Shown in pieces: positions 35,048 to 44,217 of a stretch of 64,000 nucleotides of DNA (positions are counted from its first letter, which is position 1; each line of letters begins with the position of its first letter). Origin of the DNA: Nostoc sp. CHAB 5844 (GTDB lineage Bacteria > Cyanobacteriota > Cyanobacteriia > Cyanobacteriales > Nostocaceae); the NCBI RefSeq assembly GCF_020829595.1, contig NZ_JAIVFW010000003.1:124001-188000 (forward strand), given 5' to 3'. The translations under genes and the position numbers were made by a program. A model generated the notes under the pieces. It had not been told where the DNA came from. It was given only the letters and a program-made list of their open reading frames with translations, and searched no databases.

Positions 35048-36526
35048 TCAGAATTGACGCGACCAATCATTAGGCCAGCGTTCTACAATCACTTTAGTTT
35101 GGGTAAAAAACTCAACGGCATGATTACCTTGTCCGTGCAGATCTCCAAAAAAGCTGTCTTTCCAACCACTAAAAGGGAAAAATGCCATTGGTGCAGCAAC
35201 GCCGATGTTAATACCGATGTTTCCTGCTTCTGCTTCGTAGCGAAACTTACGCGCGGCTGCACCACGGCTAGTAAATAAACAAGCCATATTGCCATACTGA
35301 CCGCTATTTACTAAAGCGATCGCCTGATCAATACTATCTAAATGGATTAAGCTCAACACTGGGCCAAAAATTTCTGTGCGGGCAATTTCACCTGTAGGGT
35401 TAACGTTTTGCAAAATTGTCGGTCGGATAAAATTACCTCTTTCATATCCAGTAATTTGAGGATTTCGCCCATCAATTAACAAATTTGCCCCTTCTTCTAA
35501 ACCTTGTTGAATTAATCCTTCAATTCGTGTTTTACTTTGGGTAGTAATTACAGGCCCCATCTCTACACCCTGTTCTAAACCATTACCTACGACTCGCTTT
35601 TTCGCTGTTTCGGCAATGGCTTCGCTAAATGTCTGCCGTGCTTCCCCGACTGTTACAGCAATTGAAGCCGCTAAACAGCGTTGTCCTGCACAACCAAAAG
35701 CACTGTCAGCAGCGATGCGAGTAGTCATTTCGATATCTGCATCTGGCAAGACAATAATCGGATTTTTCGCACCGCCTTGACATTGCATTCGCTTGCCATT
35801 GGCTGCACCGCGACTATAAATATACTTGGCGACTGGTGTTGAACCCACAAAACTAATCGCTCGAATTTTGGGGTGTTCTAAAATTGCGTCTACAGCTTCC
35901 TTTGCACCGTTGACTAAGTTAACCACCCCTTGAGGTATGCCAGTTTTTTCTATTAATTGAAAGATTTTTTGCATCGTCAGCGGTACTTTTTCCGAAGGCT
36001 TGACAATGTAGGTATTACCAGTGGCGATCGCATAAGGTAAAAACCAAAAAGGGATCATCCCCGGAAAATTAAACGGACAAATTACCGCCGCTACTCCCAA
36101 AGGTTGGCGAATCATCATCTCATCAATACCTCTAGCAATATCCTCTAGGTTTGTTCCCTGCATCATCATCGGAATGCCACAGGCTACTTCTACATTTTCA
36201 ATCGCGCGACGCATTTCTCCCTGAGACTCAGCCAAAGTTTTGCCGCATTCTTGGGTGATAATACGCGCTAAATCCTCAAAATGTTCTTCCAGTAAATTCT
36301 TCAGTTTAAATAAATACTGCACTCTTTCTGTAGCTGGAGTGCGTCGCCAACTTACAAAAGCCGTTGCTGCTGCAACTGCTGCTTGATTCACCTCCGATGC
36401 TGATGATAACGGTACTTTGGCTAAGATTTCGGAAGTTGCTGGGTTAATTACATCTAAGTATTCTGTCGCGCTAGATGTCAACCACTGGCCATTGATGTAG
36501 TTGGGTAAAGTGGGAATAGCATTCAT
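35048..36526 (-). CDS. mmsA: Methylmalonate-semialdehyde dehydrogenase (CoA-acylating)
   Basis: From ATG 36526 the product is 492 residues ([15 protein letters not shown]); the frame extends five codons to a TTG that looks unlikely. It is an ALDH-superfamily enzyme with [22 protein letters not shown] (about 145-166), [11 protein letters not shown] and the catalytic Cys in [11 protein letters not shown] (about 280). The C-terminal [18 protein letters not shown] region is diagnostic for MmsA rather than other ALDHs. It converts methylmalonate or malonate semialdehyde to propionyl- or acetyl-CoA in valine and beta-alanine catabolism. It could drain beta-alanine-derived malonate semialdehyde, but it is 6 kb from the biosynthetic cluster and no link is shown. 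Confidence 0.93.
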   Translation of the reverse strand: MNAIPTLPNYINGQWLTSSATEYLDVINPATSEILAKVPLSSASEVNQAAVAAATAFVSWRRTPATERVQYLFKLKNLLEEHFEDLARIITQECGKTLAESQGEMRRAIENVEVACGIPMMMQGTNLEDIARGIDEMMIRQPLGVAAVICPFNFPGMIPFWFLPYAIATGNTYIVKPSEKVPLTMQKIFQLIEKTGIPQGVVNLVNGAKEAVDAILEHPKIRAISFVGSTPVAKYIYSRGAANGKRMQCQGGAKNPIIVLPDADIEMTTRIAADSAFGCAGQRCLAASIAVTVGEARQTFSEAIAETAKKRVVGNGLEQGVEMGPVITTQSKTRIEGLIQQGLEEGANLLIDGRNPQITGYERGNFIRPTILQNVNPTGEIARTEIFGPVLSLIHLDSIDQAIALVNSGQYGNMACLFTSRGAAARKFRYEAEAGNIGINIGVAAPMAFFPFSGWKDSFFGDLHGQGNHAVEFFTQTKVIVERWPNDWSRQF

Positions 36527-36724
36527 AAGGATTTGCAGCAAGTAGATGCAGGAAGATGTCTCTTGGATTTTAGAACAATTTATTTGATGAGCGATACTTT
36601 CGGTAAGCTTCGCTAACGCACTTACTGGTGTGGCAAAAAATCAAACGTCAAAAAGCAGTACATCTGTGGTTTGATTTGAAAGATATCAACTTTGCACGAT
36701 ATCTATTCAAGTTCAAGAACTCTC

Positions 36725-38446
36725 ATGATCAAGGTTGCACCTGCTGTTGTAGTATTGAGTCAAAATAGTGTGACAATAGCCCGCAAAATGATGAGCGTCC
36801 TGCCAGGAGCAACATTATATGGTTTAGCAGGTCGCACATCTGAGGTTGATGTTAGTTTCACAAATTTTGGCGAAACATTGCGCGAGTTGTTTGCTGCGGG
36901 AACACCGCTAATTGGTATTTGTGCTGCTGGTATTCTCATTAGAACTTTAGCACCTCTGATTTCTGATAAGCGTCAGGAACCGCCACTGTTAGCTGTGGCG
37001 GAAGATGGTAGTGCTGTAGTGCCGCTATTAGGTGGACTGAGTGGAGTTAATGATTTAGCACGCCGCATTGCTGAGATATTGGATGTTAACCCAGCAATTA
37101 CAACTACCGGGGATATTCGTTTTCGCACGGCGTTGTTATCGCCTCCCCCTGGCTATCATTTGGCAAACCCAGATGATGCTAAAACGTTTATTTCAGATTT
37201 GTTAGCGGGGGCGCAAGTTAAATTGGAGGGAACTGCACCGTGGTTGAGTAATAGTCAGTTGCCAATTGACACAGATGGAGATTTGACAATTCGGGTGACA
37301 GAAAATTTGGTAAATTCTTCAGCAAATTGTCTTGTTTACCATCCTAAAACTGTAGCGATCGCCATTTCTCATCCCTCTGTTAATTTAACTACAGTACAGC
37401 AACTACTCGCAGATGCCGAACTTGCACCCACATCTGTAGCTGGGATATTTGCCCCCCTCAGTATTGCAGCTAATCCAGCAATTCAGACATTAGCTGAAGC
37501 TTTCGATGTACCTGCCCGCTTTTTTCACCAAAATCAGATTGAAAGCTTACTTACACAAGGTTATAGCCCTGCCCAAGCAATGGCGCTGGCTGCAACAGGC
37601 TCATCTGGTAAACTAATTACTACTGCTTCTGCCGAAATAGGACTGGCGATCGCTCCGGAATTAATTGATCCCAATAATATCGGTCAGCCACGCGGTAAAT
37701 TAGCAATTATTGGGACTGGCCCTGGTGCAGCGCAGTGGATGTCTCCTGAAGTTAAGGAAATCCTCAAAGCCGCCACTGACCTTGTAGGTTACAAAACTTA
37801 CCTCGATTTAGTTGGTTCTTCGGCTGAGGGCAAACAACGCCATGAGTCTGACAACCGTGAAGAAATAGCACGGGCAACAATGGCCCTTGATTTGGCAGCC
37901 ACAGGAAAGTATGTAGCGGTTGTATCTTCTGGTGATCCTGGTATTTATGCAATGGCGGCGGCGGTGTTTGAAGTACTTGACCGATATCCCAAACCAGAAT
38001 GGGACAGTATCGAAATTTACGTTGCACCAGGAATCTCCGCAATGCAAGCAGCGGCGGCGGCGGTTGGCGCACCTTTGGGGCATGACTTCTGCGCGATTTC
38101 ACTGTCAGATATTTTGAAACCTTGGTCAATAATCGAACAACGAATTGCGGCAGCGGCTGAAGCAGATTTTGCGATCGCATTTTACAATCCTGTTTCCAAA
38201 GAGCGTACTTGGCAACTCACAGCCACTAGAGATATTTTGCTCCGTTATCGTACACCAGAAACTCCAGTAGTATTAGGTAAAAATCTTGGCAGACCAGGAC
38301 AAACAGTTAAGGTAATTTCCCTTAACCAGCTAACACCAGATGTCGCCGATATGCGGACAGTAATTATTGTCGGTTCTAGCCAGACGAGGACTATTAAACG
38401 AAACGGTATGATCTCAGTTTATACGCCGCGTCGGTATGCTAAGTAA
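36725..38446 (+). CDS. cobJ: CbiG-CobJ fusion, precorrin-3B C17-methyltransferase
   Basis: 573 residues from ATG 36725 (MIKVAPAVVVLSQNSVTIAR); the frame runs 11 codons further to a TTG. The N-terminal part (about 1-320) is CbiG-like: GICAAGILIRTLAPLI, AVVPLLGGLSGVNDLAR and AATGSSGKLITTASAEIGLA. The C-terminal part (about 325-573) is a SAM-dependent corrin methyltransferase: LAIIGTGPGAAQWMSPEV, VVSSGDPGIYAMAAAVFEVL, GISAMQAAAAAVGAPLGHDF and TVIIVGSSQTR. It contracts and methylates the corrin ring at C17. Such fusions are usual in cyanobacteria. It shares the pathway with cbiD at 2439. Confidence 0.95.
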   Translation: MIKVAPAVVVLSQNSVTIARKMMSVLPGATLYGLAGRTSEVDVSFTNFGETLRELFAAGTPLIGICAAGILIRTLAPLISDKRQEPPLLAVAEDGSAVVPLLGGLSGVNDLARRIAEILDVNPAITTTGDIRFRTALLSPPPGYHLANPDDAKTFISDLLAGAQVKLEGTAPWLSNSQLPIDTDGDLTIRVTENLVNSSANCLVYHPKTVAIAISHPSVNLTTVQQLLADAELAPTSVAGIFAPLSIAANPAIQTLAEAFDVPARFFHQNQIESLLTQGYSPAQAMALAATGSSGKLITTASAEIGLAIAPELIDPNNIGQPRGKLAIIGTGPGAAQWMSPEVKEILKAATDLVGYKTYLDLVGSSAEGKQRHESDNREEIARATMALDLAATGKYVAVVSSGDPGIYAMAAAVFEVLDRYPKPEWDSIEIYVAPGISAMQAAAAAVGAPLGHDFCAISLSDILKPWSIIEQRIAAAAEADFAIAFYNPVSKERTWQLTATRDILLRYRTPETPVVLGKNLGRPGQTVKVISLNQLTPDVADMRTVIIVGSSQTRTIKRNGMISVYTPRRYAK

Positions 38447-38475
38447 TCTAGAGCTTTTTTAAACGCTGAGTGTAT

Positions 38476-38545
38476 ATGGCAGGAGGCAGTGGTTCGGCTC
38501 CTTTCGGCTTCGCTCAAGGCAAGTCGCTCACCAACCAGGCAGGAG
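38476..38545. repeat. Dispersed repeat after cobJ
   Basis: GGCAGGAGG occurs at both ends, and the middle is GC-rich (TTCGGCTCCTTTCGGCTTCG). It lies in the 236-bp gap before the next gene. Confidence 0.6.
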
Positions 38546-38682
38546 GTAACAGTATTAATATTCCTAGTATTCACGATTTCAAGATGTCCTAACCTCTGTG
38601 ACTAAAGCTATAAGTGTGGTTAATTCCAGATTTTTGGTATATTTGTACTATAATAGATCAGTTTTCCAAAGCTGAACCTGAT

Positions 38683-39024
38683 ATGCTGAATCACAGCAAA
38701 AACTCTCCACTTAATTCAGAGAATGTTCTTTACAGACATGGCGATGTTTTGCTTAGAAGTATTGCCAAAATACCTAATGTTGCCCAAAAGCGTGTAGGTT
38801 CGATTCTGGCGCATGGTGAAGTCACAGGACACAGCCATCGCATCCAGCCATCGGATGCTGTTCAGTTATGGGTGCATGGTAATGAGATGTTTCTAGAGGT
38901 GAAACAAACAGGTGCGACTTTAGTTCACCAAGAGCATCAGGCAATTGAAATACCTCAAGGTTTTTACCGAGTTTGGAGACAACGTGAATACCGTCCAGAT
39001 GCTTACGTAGAGGTAGAAGATTAA
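38683..39024 (+). CDS. Conserved hypothetical protein with HGExTGHxHR motif
   Basis: 113 residues from ATG 38683 (MLNHSKNSPLNSENV); a longer frame from 38614 lacks support. It contains NVLYRHGDVLLRSI, LAHGEVTGHSHRI (three His), LVHQEHQAIEIPQGFYRVWR and an acidic end. The clustered histidines could bind a metal; this is inference. The stop overlaps the next start (TAATG), so it forms an operon with the DUF6745 gene. I recall similar proteins next to DUF6745 genes elsewhere, but the function is not known to me. Confidence 0.7.
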   Translation: MLNHSKNSPLNSENVLYRHGDVLLRSIAKIPNVAQKRVGSILAHGEVTGHSHRIQPSDAVQLWVHGNEMFLEVKQTGATLVHQEHQAIEIPQGFYRVWRQREYRPDAYVEVED

Positions 39025-39722
39025 TGCTGAGTTTGATGTCGAAGGGGCGTTTGCCGAAAAAACCAGTCAAGCAGCCCCCAACTGAAAGTTATGAGCCTGT
39101 ATCGGCAGAACTAGGGCGCAAACTCATTCTTGAGCATCGCGCATGGGATGGAGTGCGTGTTTTCGGTCATCTGGATTTGAGAGGCGCATCACACCTTAAT
39201 CATCTGCCAGAAAATCTGACTTGTGAAAGTTTAGATATTAGCGACTGTGTAAATTTAACTCATCTTCCCAAAGGACTGCATATTACCCGTTGGATTGAGT
39301 TAGCCGGAAGTGGAATCACCAGTTTAGAGGCGGGACATGGTTTCATTTTGCGCTGGCGGGGTGTACAAGTTAGCGATCGCATCGTTTCGCAAGCCCAGTC
39401 CATAACCGGACAAGATATCCTCAATACAGACAATGTTGAGTTACGCCGCGTACTGATTGAGCGGATAGGATACGAAAAATTTATCCAGCAAGTGGGGGGA
39501 TTGATCCGCGATCGCGATTACGATGCAGGAGGGGAACGTCAACTCATCTACATTCCTTTCGAGGATGATGAAGCTTTGATGGTCTTGAAAGTAATTTGTC
39601 CATCCACAAAGCACACTCATATACTCCGCGTTCCCCCTGATATGCAGACTTGCCATCAAGCAGCAGCCTGGATTGCTGGGTTTAACAACCCAGATGACTA
39701 TCACCCCCTGATTGAAGCTTAA
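39024..39722 (+). CDS. DUF6745-like protein with short leucine-rich segment
   Basis: 232 residues. The first half has short leucine-rich turns (LDLRGASHLNHLPENLTCES, then LDISDCVNLTHLPKGL). The second half carries the DUF6745-type block: LRRVLIERIGYEKFIQQVGG, RQLIYIPFEDDEALMVLKVI then CPSTKHTHILRVPPDM, and AAWIAGFNNPDDYHPLIEA. It is translationally coupled to the HGExTGHxHR gene. No catalytic motif is recognised. In other bacteria this family often sits in variable regions, which would suit a conflict-related role, but that is a guess. Confidence 0.7.
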   Translation: MLSLMSKGRLPKKPVKQPPTESYEPVSAELGRKLILEHRAWDGVRVFGHLDLRGASHLNHLPENLTCESLDISDCVNLTHLPKGLHITRWIELAGSGITSLEAGHGFILRWRGVQVSDRIVSQAQSITGQDILNTDNVELRRVLIERIGYEKFIQQVGGLIRDRDYDAGGERQLIYIPFEDDEALMVLKVICPSTKHTHILRVPPDMQTCHQAAAWIAGFNNPDDYHPLIEA

Positions 39723-39900
39723 TACTGAATAGGTGGAAAGGTTTATAAAAGGCAAAAGGCAAAAAGCAAAAGTAGAAAGAAACCAATCTTTTACTCAAAA
39801 GATAAGGTTCAAAGCCTCGCCCCTTGTGGGCGATAGCTCCCTTGCTCTCTTGCTCCCTTGGTTGAAGCCCTACAAGAGTGTGGGTAGTTTTTCTCCTCTG

Positions 39901-39932
39901 CCCCTCTGCTCAAGAGCCCCTCTGCTCAAGAG
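39901..39932. repeat. Perfect 16-mer tandem duplication
   Basis: CCCCTCTGCTCAAGAG twice in a row. It lies in the 277-bp gap before the VWA gene stop, beside other low-complexity AAAGGCA-type repeats at about 39749-39770. No gene is seen in this gap. Confidence 0.85.
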
Positions 39933-39999
39933 CTTTTTCACTTTTTACTTGAAAGAGGGTGCAGGGGAAGAATATCTTACTCAGCACTCAGCACCTAAC

Positions 40000-41850
40000 T
40001 TAATTACTAGTATTCGGTTGCACAAAACGCTTAATATCACCACAGGCAATATAAGACTTGCCATCAGGGCCGATTTTAATTTCATCAACAACATAAAGCA
40101 TTCCTTCCTCACGAATTGAGCGAGGGAAACGCATATTCCAATCAGGTTCATATCCGTCAGACACTACTCTAGCCCGGAGTTTGCTGCCATCTTTCACACA
40201 TTGAACCAAAACGCCATCATTTACAGTATCGGTAGTCACTAAGTCAGCAGCGCTGGCAGGGCCTTTAGCAGCTTTGCCACTACTACTAGGAGACCTTGAT
40301 TGTTGGGGAGCAACGAAGATATCGGGTTCGCCGGGTTTCGCAAAACGGTTAATTTTGCCACGGACACGATAAAAAGAGCCATCAGTAGAAAGTTCTACTG
40401 CTTCAGCGACATAATATGCTCCCTCAGCACGAATGGCGCGAGGAAACTGCACATTTTTAGTTGCATCGTAACTATCAGACAAGACTTTTACCCGCAGCTT
40501 ACCTCCTTCCCGAACGCAACGTAATTCCACACCCGAACCAACTTCATTGACTGTTGGCATCGCATATATTTCATCGCCCGCAGTGACACCACGACCCACC
40601 AAATCACTGCGAGTGCGCGTCATTGCCTGATAAGTTTGATCTCGCAGTTCTTTACGTCCGGCATTTCCCAAAGCTTTTTGGGCGATTCGGGCTGCAAAAT
40701 ATTCCAGCTGATCAATTTCCTCAGCAATTTCAAAATTCTCATTCAAGCCTTTGTTTCGTAAGTCTTGAACTAGCGATCGCAAAATTTGTTCAGCTTCTTG
40801 ATGTTTACCATGTTCGGCTAAATCAAGGGCAGTTTCTTTAGCTTTAGCAATAGTTAAACGGCTCAAATCAAGAATGATTTGGCTAGAAGAAGCAAAAGCT
40901 GATTCTTCAACAGTGCCAACTTGAGCGACGACATCTGTTGTACCCGAAACGCTTTGAATAATGTTATTCTGCACCACATCAGCACTGTAATGCAACTTCA
41001 TCACAGGCAATTGACCAACTTGAGCAGCAGGCATCTCTAGACTTAATCCTAAAAGTTTGTCTTCACCTTCGTAAAGTTCTCCTAAAGTAATCACAGATTG
41101 ACCAGCATTATTTTGGCTAACTTTAGCCAGACTTAAGATATCGACAAGCTTGACACCATCAGCCAACTCCAGCGTTACTTTGAGGTTTTGACCAACCACT
41201 GCTCTGAGGCTATCTAGCTCAATACTAAAAACATCGGCTGCTTCATCAATGCTTTGAATGAAGTAGAAGTTTCCACTCGCAGCTCTTGCCATACCAATCA
41301 GCAAATCCTCATTGAAACCCTGAGCAAAACCTAATGTAGTTGTGATCATGCCTTCCTCAGCTTTCTGCCCTGCTGTTGCTGTGAGTACTTTAGGATCTTG
41401 AATCCCCATATTGGCGTGACCATCAGTTAGCAGCAGCACACGGTTGATTTTTTGCGGATCAAGTTGCTGTTTCACATATTCGCAACCTTTGAGCCATCCC
41501 CCAGATAAATTGGTAATCCCTCCTGCTTTCACTCTGCGGAGAGAATTTTTTAATGCAGATTTGTTGGCTACAGGCTGGGGTGGCACAACAGTATCGACCG
41601 CATCATCGTAAACAACCACTGAAAGAATGTCGTTGGACTCAAGTTGATCGACTACAGATTCAGCAGCTTTGAGCGCATGGAACAAGGGAGCGCCTGCCAT
41701 AGAGCCGGAACGGTCAATGACAACAGACAAATTGAGGTCACGTCGGCCAGACTCAGGTATATCAGCACGAAAACGCAGCAACAGATTAGTTTTTAATGAA
41801 GAGCCAGCAGGTAATATAGCTTGCTCAAATGAATAACTTGTTTTGATCAT
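40000..41850 (-). CDS. VWA-domain protein with duplicated C-terminal domain
   Basis: 616 residues, no signal peptide. The VWA domain is at about 38-215 with a complete MIDAS (SVVIDRSGSMAG, then TNLSGG and LLLTDGHANMG). A beta-sandwich region follows (about 220-330) and a helical region rich in QEAEQILRSLVQDLR. The last 170 residues contain two copies of a domain of about 65 residues: LRCVREGGKLRVKVLSDSY at about 455 and VQCVKDGSKLRARVVSDGY at about 550. Each is followed by FPR(A/S)IR.EG..YVV/A and a (K)INRF/IKRF ending. I do not recognise that repeat. The protein may be a chaperone-like adaptor; its partner is unknown. Confidence 0.85.
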   Translation of the reverse strand: MIKTSYSFEQAILPAGSSLKTNLLLRFRADIPESGRRDLNLSVVIDRSGSMAGAPLFHALKAAESVVDQLESNDILSVVVYDDAVDTVVPPQPVANKSALKNSLRRVKAGGITNLSGGWLKGCEYVKQQLDPQKINRVLLLTDGHANMGIQDPKVLTATAGQKAEEGMITTTLGFAQGFNEDLLIGMARAASGNFYFIQSIDEAADVFSIELDSLRAVVGQNLKVTLELADGVKLVDILSLAKVSQNNAGQSVITLGELYEGEDKLLGLSLEMPAAQVGQLPVMKLHYSADVVQNNIIQSVSGTTDVVAQVGTVEESAFASSSQIILDLSRLTIAKAKETALDLAEHGKHQEAEQILRSLVQDLRNKGLNENFEIAEEIDQLEYFAARIAQKALGNAGRKELRDQTYQAMTRTRSDLVGRGVTAGDEIYAMPTVNEVGSGVELRCVREGGKLRVKVLSDSYDATKNVQFPRAIRAEGAYYVAEAVELSTDGSFYRVRGKINRFAKPGEPDIFVAPQQSRSPSSSGKAAKGPASAADLVTTDTVNDGVLVQCVKDGSKLRARVVSDGYEPDWNMRFPRSIREEGMLYVVDEIKIGPDGKSYIACGDIKRFVQPNTSN

Positions 41851-42165
41851 TTTGTAAACCCCGCAATTATTTTGAATCCGTGGAGAGCTTTATAATACGG
41901 TAACAATCTGTGTTGTTTTTAGTGTACCCAATACCTAGAATGTTCTTGATTATCGTGAGTCTCCAACGGGGGGAACCAAAGCAACACACTGGCTCCCCTG
42001 CAAGGAGAGAGGCTTTGAAAGCTTAATTTTGCAAATATAGGACTTATATCATGTCCGGCTCATTAGTTATAATTCCCGAATCTATGCAGAAAACCCAAAA
42101 ACCCTTCCCCTCTGCTCCCCTGCACCTGAAGCTGCCTTAATGATCAGTCTTTCACTGGACACGAT
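41851..42165. other. Intergenic region with dispersed repeat
   Basis: It marks the end of the biosynthetic cluster. It contains a GC-rich dispersed-repeat patch at about 41957-42000 (CTCCAACGGGGGGAACC). I see no intact gene other than the small ORF that follows. Confidence 0.5.
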
Positions 42166-42267
42166 ATGACTACCTTAAATAGCAACGTCCACGCCACTAA
42201 CTCAGATGGGACAAATGGTGCTGATGCCAGTCAATCCACATTAGGTATTGACAAAGAAACTTATTAG
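42166..42267 (+). CDS. Small ORF facing the biosynthetic cluster
   Basis: 33 codons from ATG 42166: MTTLNSNVHATNSDGTNGAD then ASQSTLGIDKETY. It is hydrophilic and rich in Thr, Ser, Asn and Asp, without cysteine and without a clear ribosome site. It converges with the O-methyltransferase gene. It may be a peptide gene, the N-terminal stub of a lost gene, or chance. Confidence 0.25.
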   Translation: MTTLNSNVHATNSDGTNGADASQSTLGIDKETY

Positions 42268-42280
42268 GCTTGTCAGTTCA

Positions 42281-43318
42281 CTACAGAGTTTTAACTGCCT
42301 CAATAATGCTAACCTCTGATTCAGTTGGGATAATTTTAGTTATTCTGAACCCTGCGGCTTTAAATAGTTTTTGAAATTCTTCTTCAGTACGGATGCGTCC
42401 ACCAGGACACATGACTAACATATTTACGTCTATAAACTTACTGCCATAAAACTCGTTTCCTGGAGGAATTACAAAGTCGATGACTAATAATCGACCTTGT
42501 GCTTTCATAGCTTGATGACAGCGTTGCAGAATGGTTAGCGATCGCTCATTGTCCCAGTCTTGAATAATATGCTTGAGGATATAAGCATCGCCTCCTGTGG
42601 GAATATTTTCAAAGAAACTTCCGCCGATAAATTCGCAGCGATTCCTCAAGGCTAAATCCCAGGAGTTTTTAGCTCGCTCAATCACATCTGGGCGGTCAAA
42701 TAGTATCCCTGTCATACTAGGGTAGGCTTGGAGAACAGTAGCCAGTAAGGGGCCTTTACCACCACCAATATCAACCAACTTCCCAATAGAGGAAAAATCA
42801 TAAGCCTCTAAAACCAAGGAATTTTCCTCTTCGGACTCTGCCATCGCGCGATCGAAAATTTCTCCTTGGGTGGAATCTTGGTCATTATACTGAAACAAAT
42901 CCATACCATATAAACGCTCAAAGGCACTTTCTCCAGTCTGCAAACTGTACATCAAGTCTCCCCAAGCTTTGTAATAATGCTCCTCGCCCCGTAAAATTGC
43001 GATCGCTCGAACCGACTCAGGGTGGTTACTTTGTAAACAATCTGCTAATGGAGTTAGCCCAAAATAACGCGGTTTAATCTCTGCAAAAATGCCAACACCA
43101 GCTAAGGCGCGCAATATGCGATAAAGTGCATCACTATGAGTGTTAGTAACAGTTGCCAAAGCGTCGCAGTGTTGAGGGCCGTCTTTTAGTAAATCTGCAA
43201 TGCCAAGTTTAGCTACTATGTAAACACACCGTGACATCCAGTAGGCATGTATCCATTCCATTGCAGTCATTTGAAATGGTGTATTGCTGGGTGCATATAT
43301 AGATTCTGATACAGTCAT
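42281..43318 (-). CDS. O-methyltransferase of the biosynthetic cluster
   Basis: From ATG 43318 the product is 345 residues (MTVSESIYAPSNTPFQM); GAGG sits 7 bases before it, so I prefer it to ATG 43330. It has the N-terminal winged-helix dimerisation domain of the acetylserotonin/plant-type O-methyltransferases (WIHAYWMSRCVYIVAKLGIADLL). The SAM site is LVDIGGGKGPLLATVL (about 182-197), followed by FDRPDVIERA, GDAYILKHIIQDWDNE and the C-terminal EEEFQKLFKAAGF. It is the last gene of the cluster and probably methylates a hydroxyl of the product, perhaps one placed by a P450. Confidence 0.88.
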   Translation of the reverse strand: MTVSESIYAPSNTPFQMTAMEWIHAYWMSRCVYIVAKLGIADLLKDGPQHCDALATVTNTHSDALYRILRALAGVGIFAEIKPRYFGLTPLADCLQSNHPESVRAIAILRGEEHYYKAWGDLMYSLQTGESAFERLYGMDLFQYNDQDSTQGEIFDRAMAESEEENSLVLEAYDFSSIGKLVDIGGGKGPLLATVLQAYPSMTGILFDRPDVIERAKNSWDLALRNRCEFIGGSFFENIPTGGDAYILKHIIQDWDNERSLTILQRCHQAMKAQGRLLVIDFVIPPGNEFYGSKFIDVNMLVMCPGGRIRTEEEFQKLFKAAGFRITKIIPTESEVSIIEAVKTL

Positions 43319-43332
43319 AACTAACCTCATTA

Positions 43333-44205
43333 CTAATTTTTTAATTCCAATTCTTGGAGTTGAATTGCATCACAAACTCTGTCTGGTAAAATCTTTGCCA
43401 AAAGCATAAGAAAATTTAACATTAATTTTTCTTTGGAGACAAAATAGCGCGTTTTAGGTTTACTAGTTTCTAAAGCTTTTTGAATCACACTGGCAACTTC
43501 TTCTGGTAGCATTCCCATGCGATTTGACTTGATTAACTGCTCTAGAGATAACTTGTAAGTATCACCATACATAGCTCTACCTGTAGGTGACATATTAGCT
43601 AATTTTTTTTGTAAACTTGCTTCTACTTTGTCTGGTGCTGCGGAAGCAATGGAGCCTGGTTCAATCAAAATCACTTCAATTCCCCAAGGATGTAATTCCA
43701 TCCTTAAAGAATCACTTAAGGCTTCTAAGGCAAACTTAGAAGCACACAATGCTGAGAAAAATGGTGAAGAAATCTTGCCAGAAACAGAGCCAATATTAAT
43801 AATTCGCCCCTTGGCTTGGCGAATCATTGGTAAAAAGGCTTGAGTAACGGCAACTTGCCCGATTACATTAACTTCAAGTTGCCATCTTAGTTCATCTAAC
43901 GCCAGATATTCTAATGGCCCATCTACTAATATTCCAGCATTATTTACTAATCCAAGCAATCCTTTTTCACCAACTGCCAATGAAACAATTTCTGTGGCAA
44001 ATTTAATCTGTTCTATTTTGGTGACATCGAGAATAACTGGTGTTAAATTACCTGATGAATTTAACTTGAGTGATTCAGCATCTTTTTCTTGACGAACTCC
44101 CGCAAACACTTGATATCCTTGCTTATCTAACAAGAGTGCAGTTGCTCGACCAACTCCTGTAGATGCTCCTGTAACTACTACAGCACCTTTGGTTGTTTGA
44201 TTCAT
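43333..44205 (-). CDS. SDR-family protein lacking the catalytic tyrosine
   Basis: 290 residues. A Rossmann fold with VVVTGASTGVGRATALLL (cofactor site, about 9-26), LVNNAGILVDGPLE and IINIGSVSGKISS. In the active site the expected Tyr-x-x-x-Lys reads LCASK: the Ser is present in GSVSG and the Lys in ASKFALEALSD, but Leu replaces Tyr. Normal SDR reduction would be impaired. It could be a non-catalytic partner, use another acid, or catalyse something else such as dehydration or cyclisation. It is part of the cluster operon between the MATE and methyltransferase genes, with gaps of about 12-15 bp. Confidence 0.87.
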   Translation of the reverse strand: MNQTTKGAVVVTGASTGVGRATALLLDKQGYQVFAGVRQEKDAESLKLNSSGNLTPVILDVTKIEQIKFATEIVSLAVGEKGLLGLVNNAGILVDGPLEYLALDELRWQLEVNVIGQVAVTQAFLPMIRQAKGRIINIGSVSGKISSPFFSALCASKFALEALSDSLRMELHPWGIEVILIEPGSIASAAPDKVEASLQKKLANMSPTGRAMYGDTYKLSLEQLIKSNRMGMLPEEVASVIQKALETSKPKTRYFVSKEKLMLNFLMLLAKILPDRVCDAIQLQELELKN

Positions 44206-44217
44206 CGATTTTTCTAC

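Noticed and set aside
35048-36526. mmsA as part of the NRPS cluster (beta-alanine turnover)
   Set aside because: It is separated by the cobJ, DUF6745 and VWA genes, with mixed strands; only a metabolic coincidence can be stated.
37764-38180. Minus-strand ORF of 138 codons inside cobJ
   Set aside because: Shadow of the cobJ coding strand, Pro/His/Gln-rich without family features.
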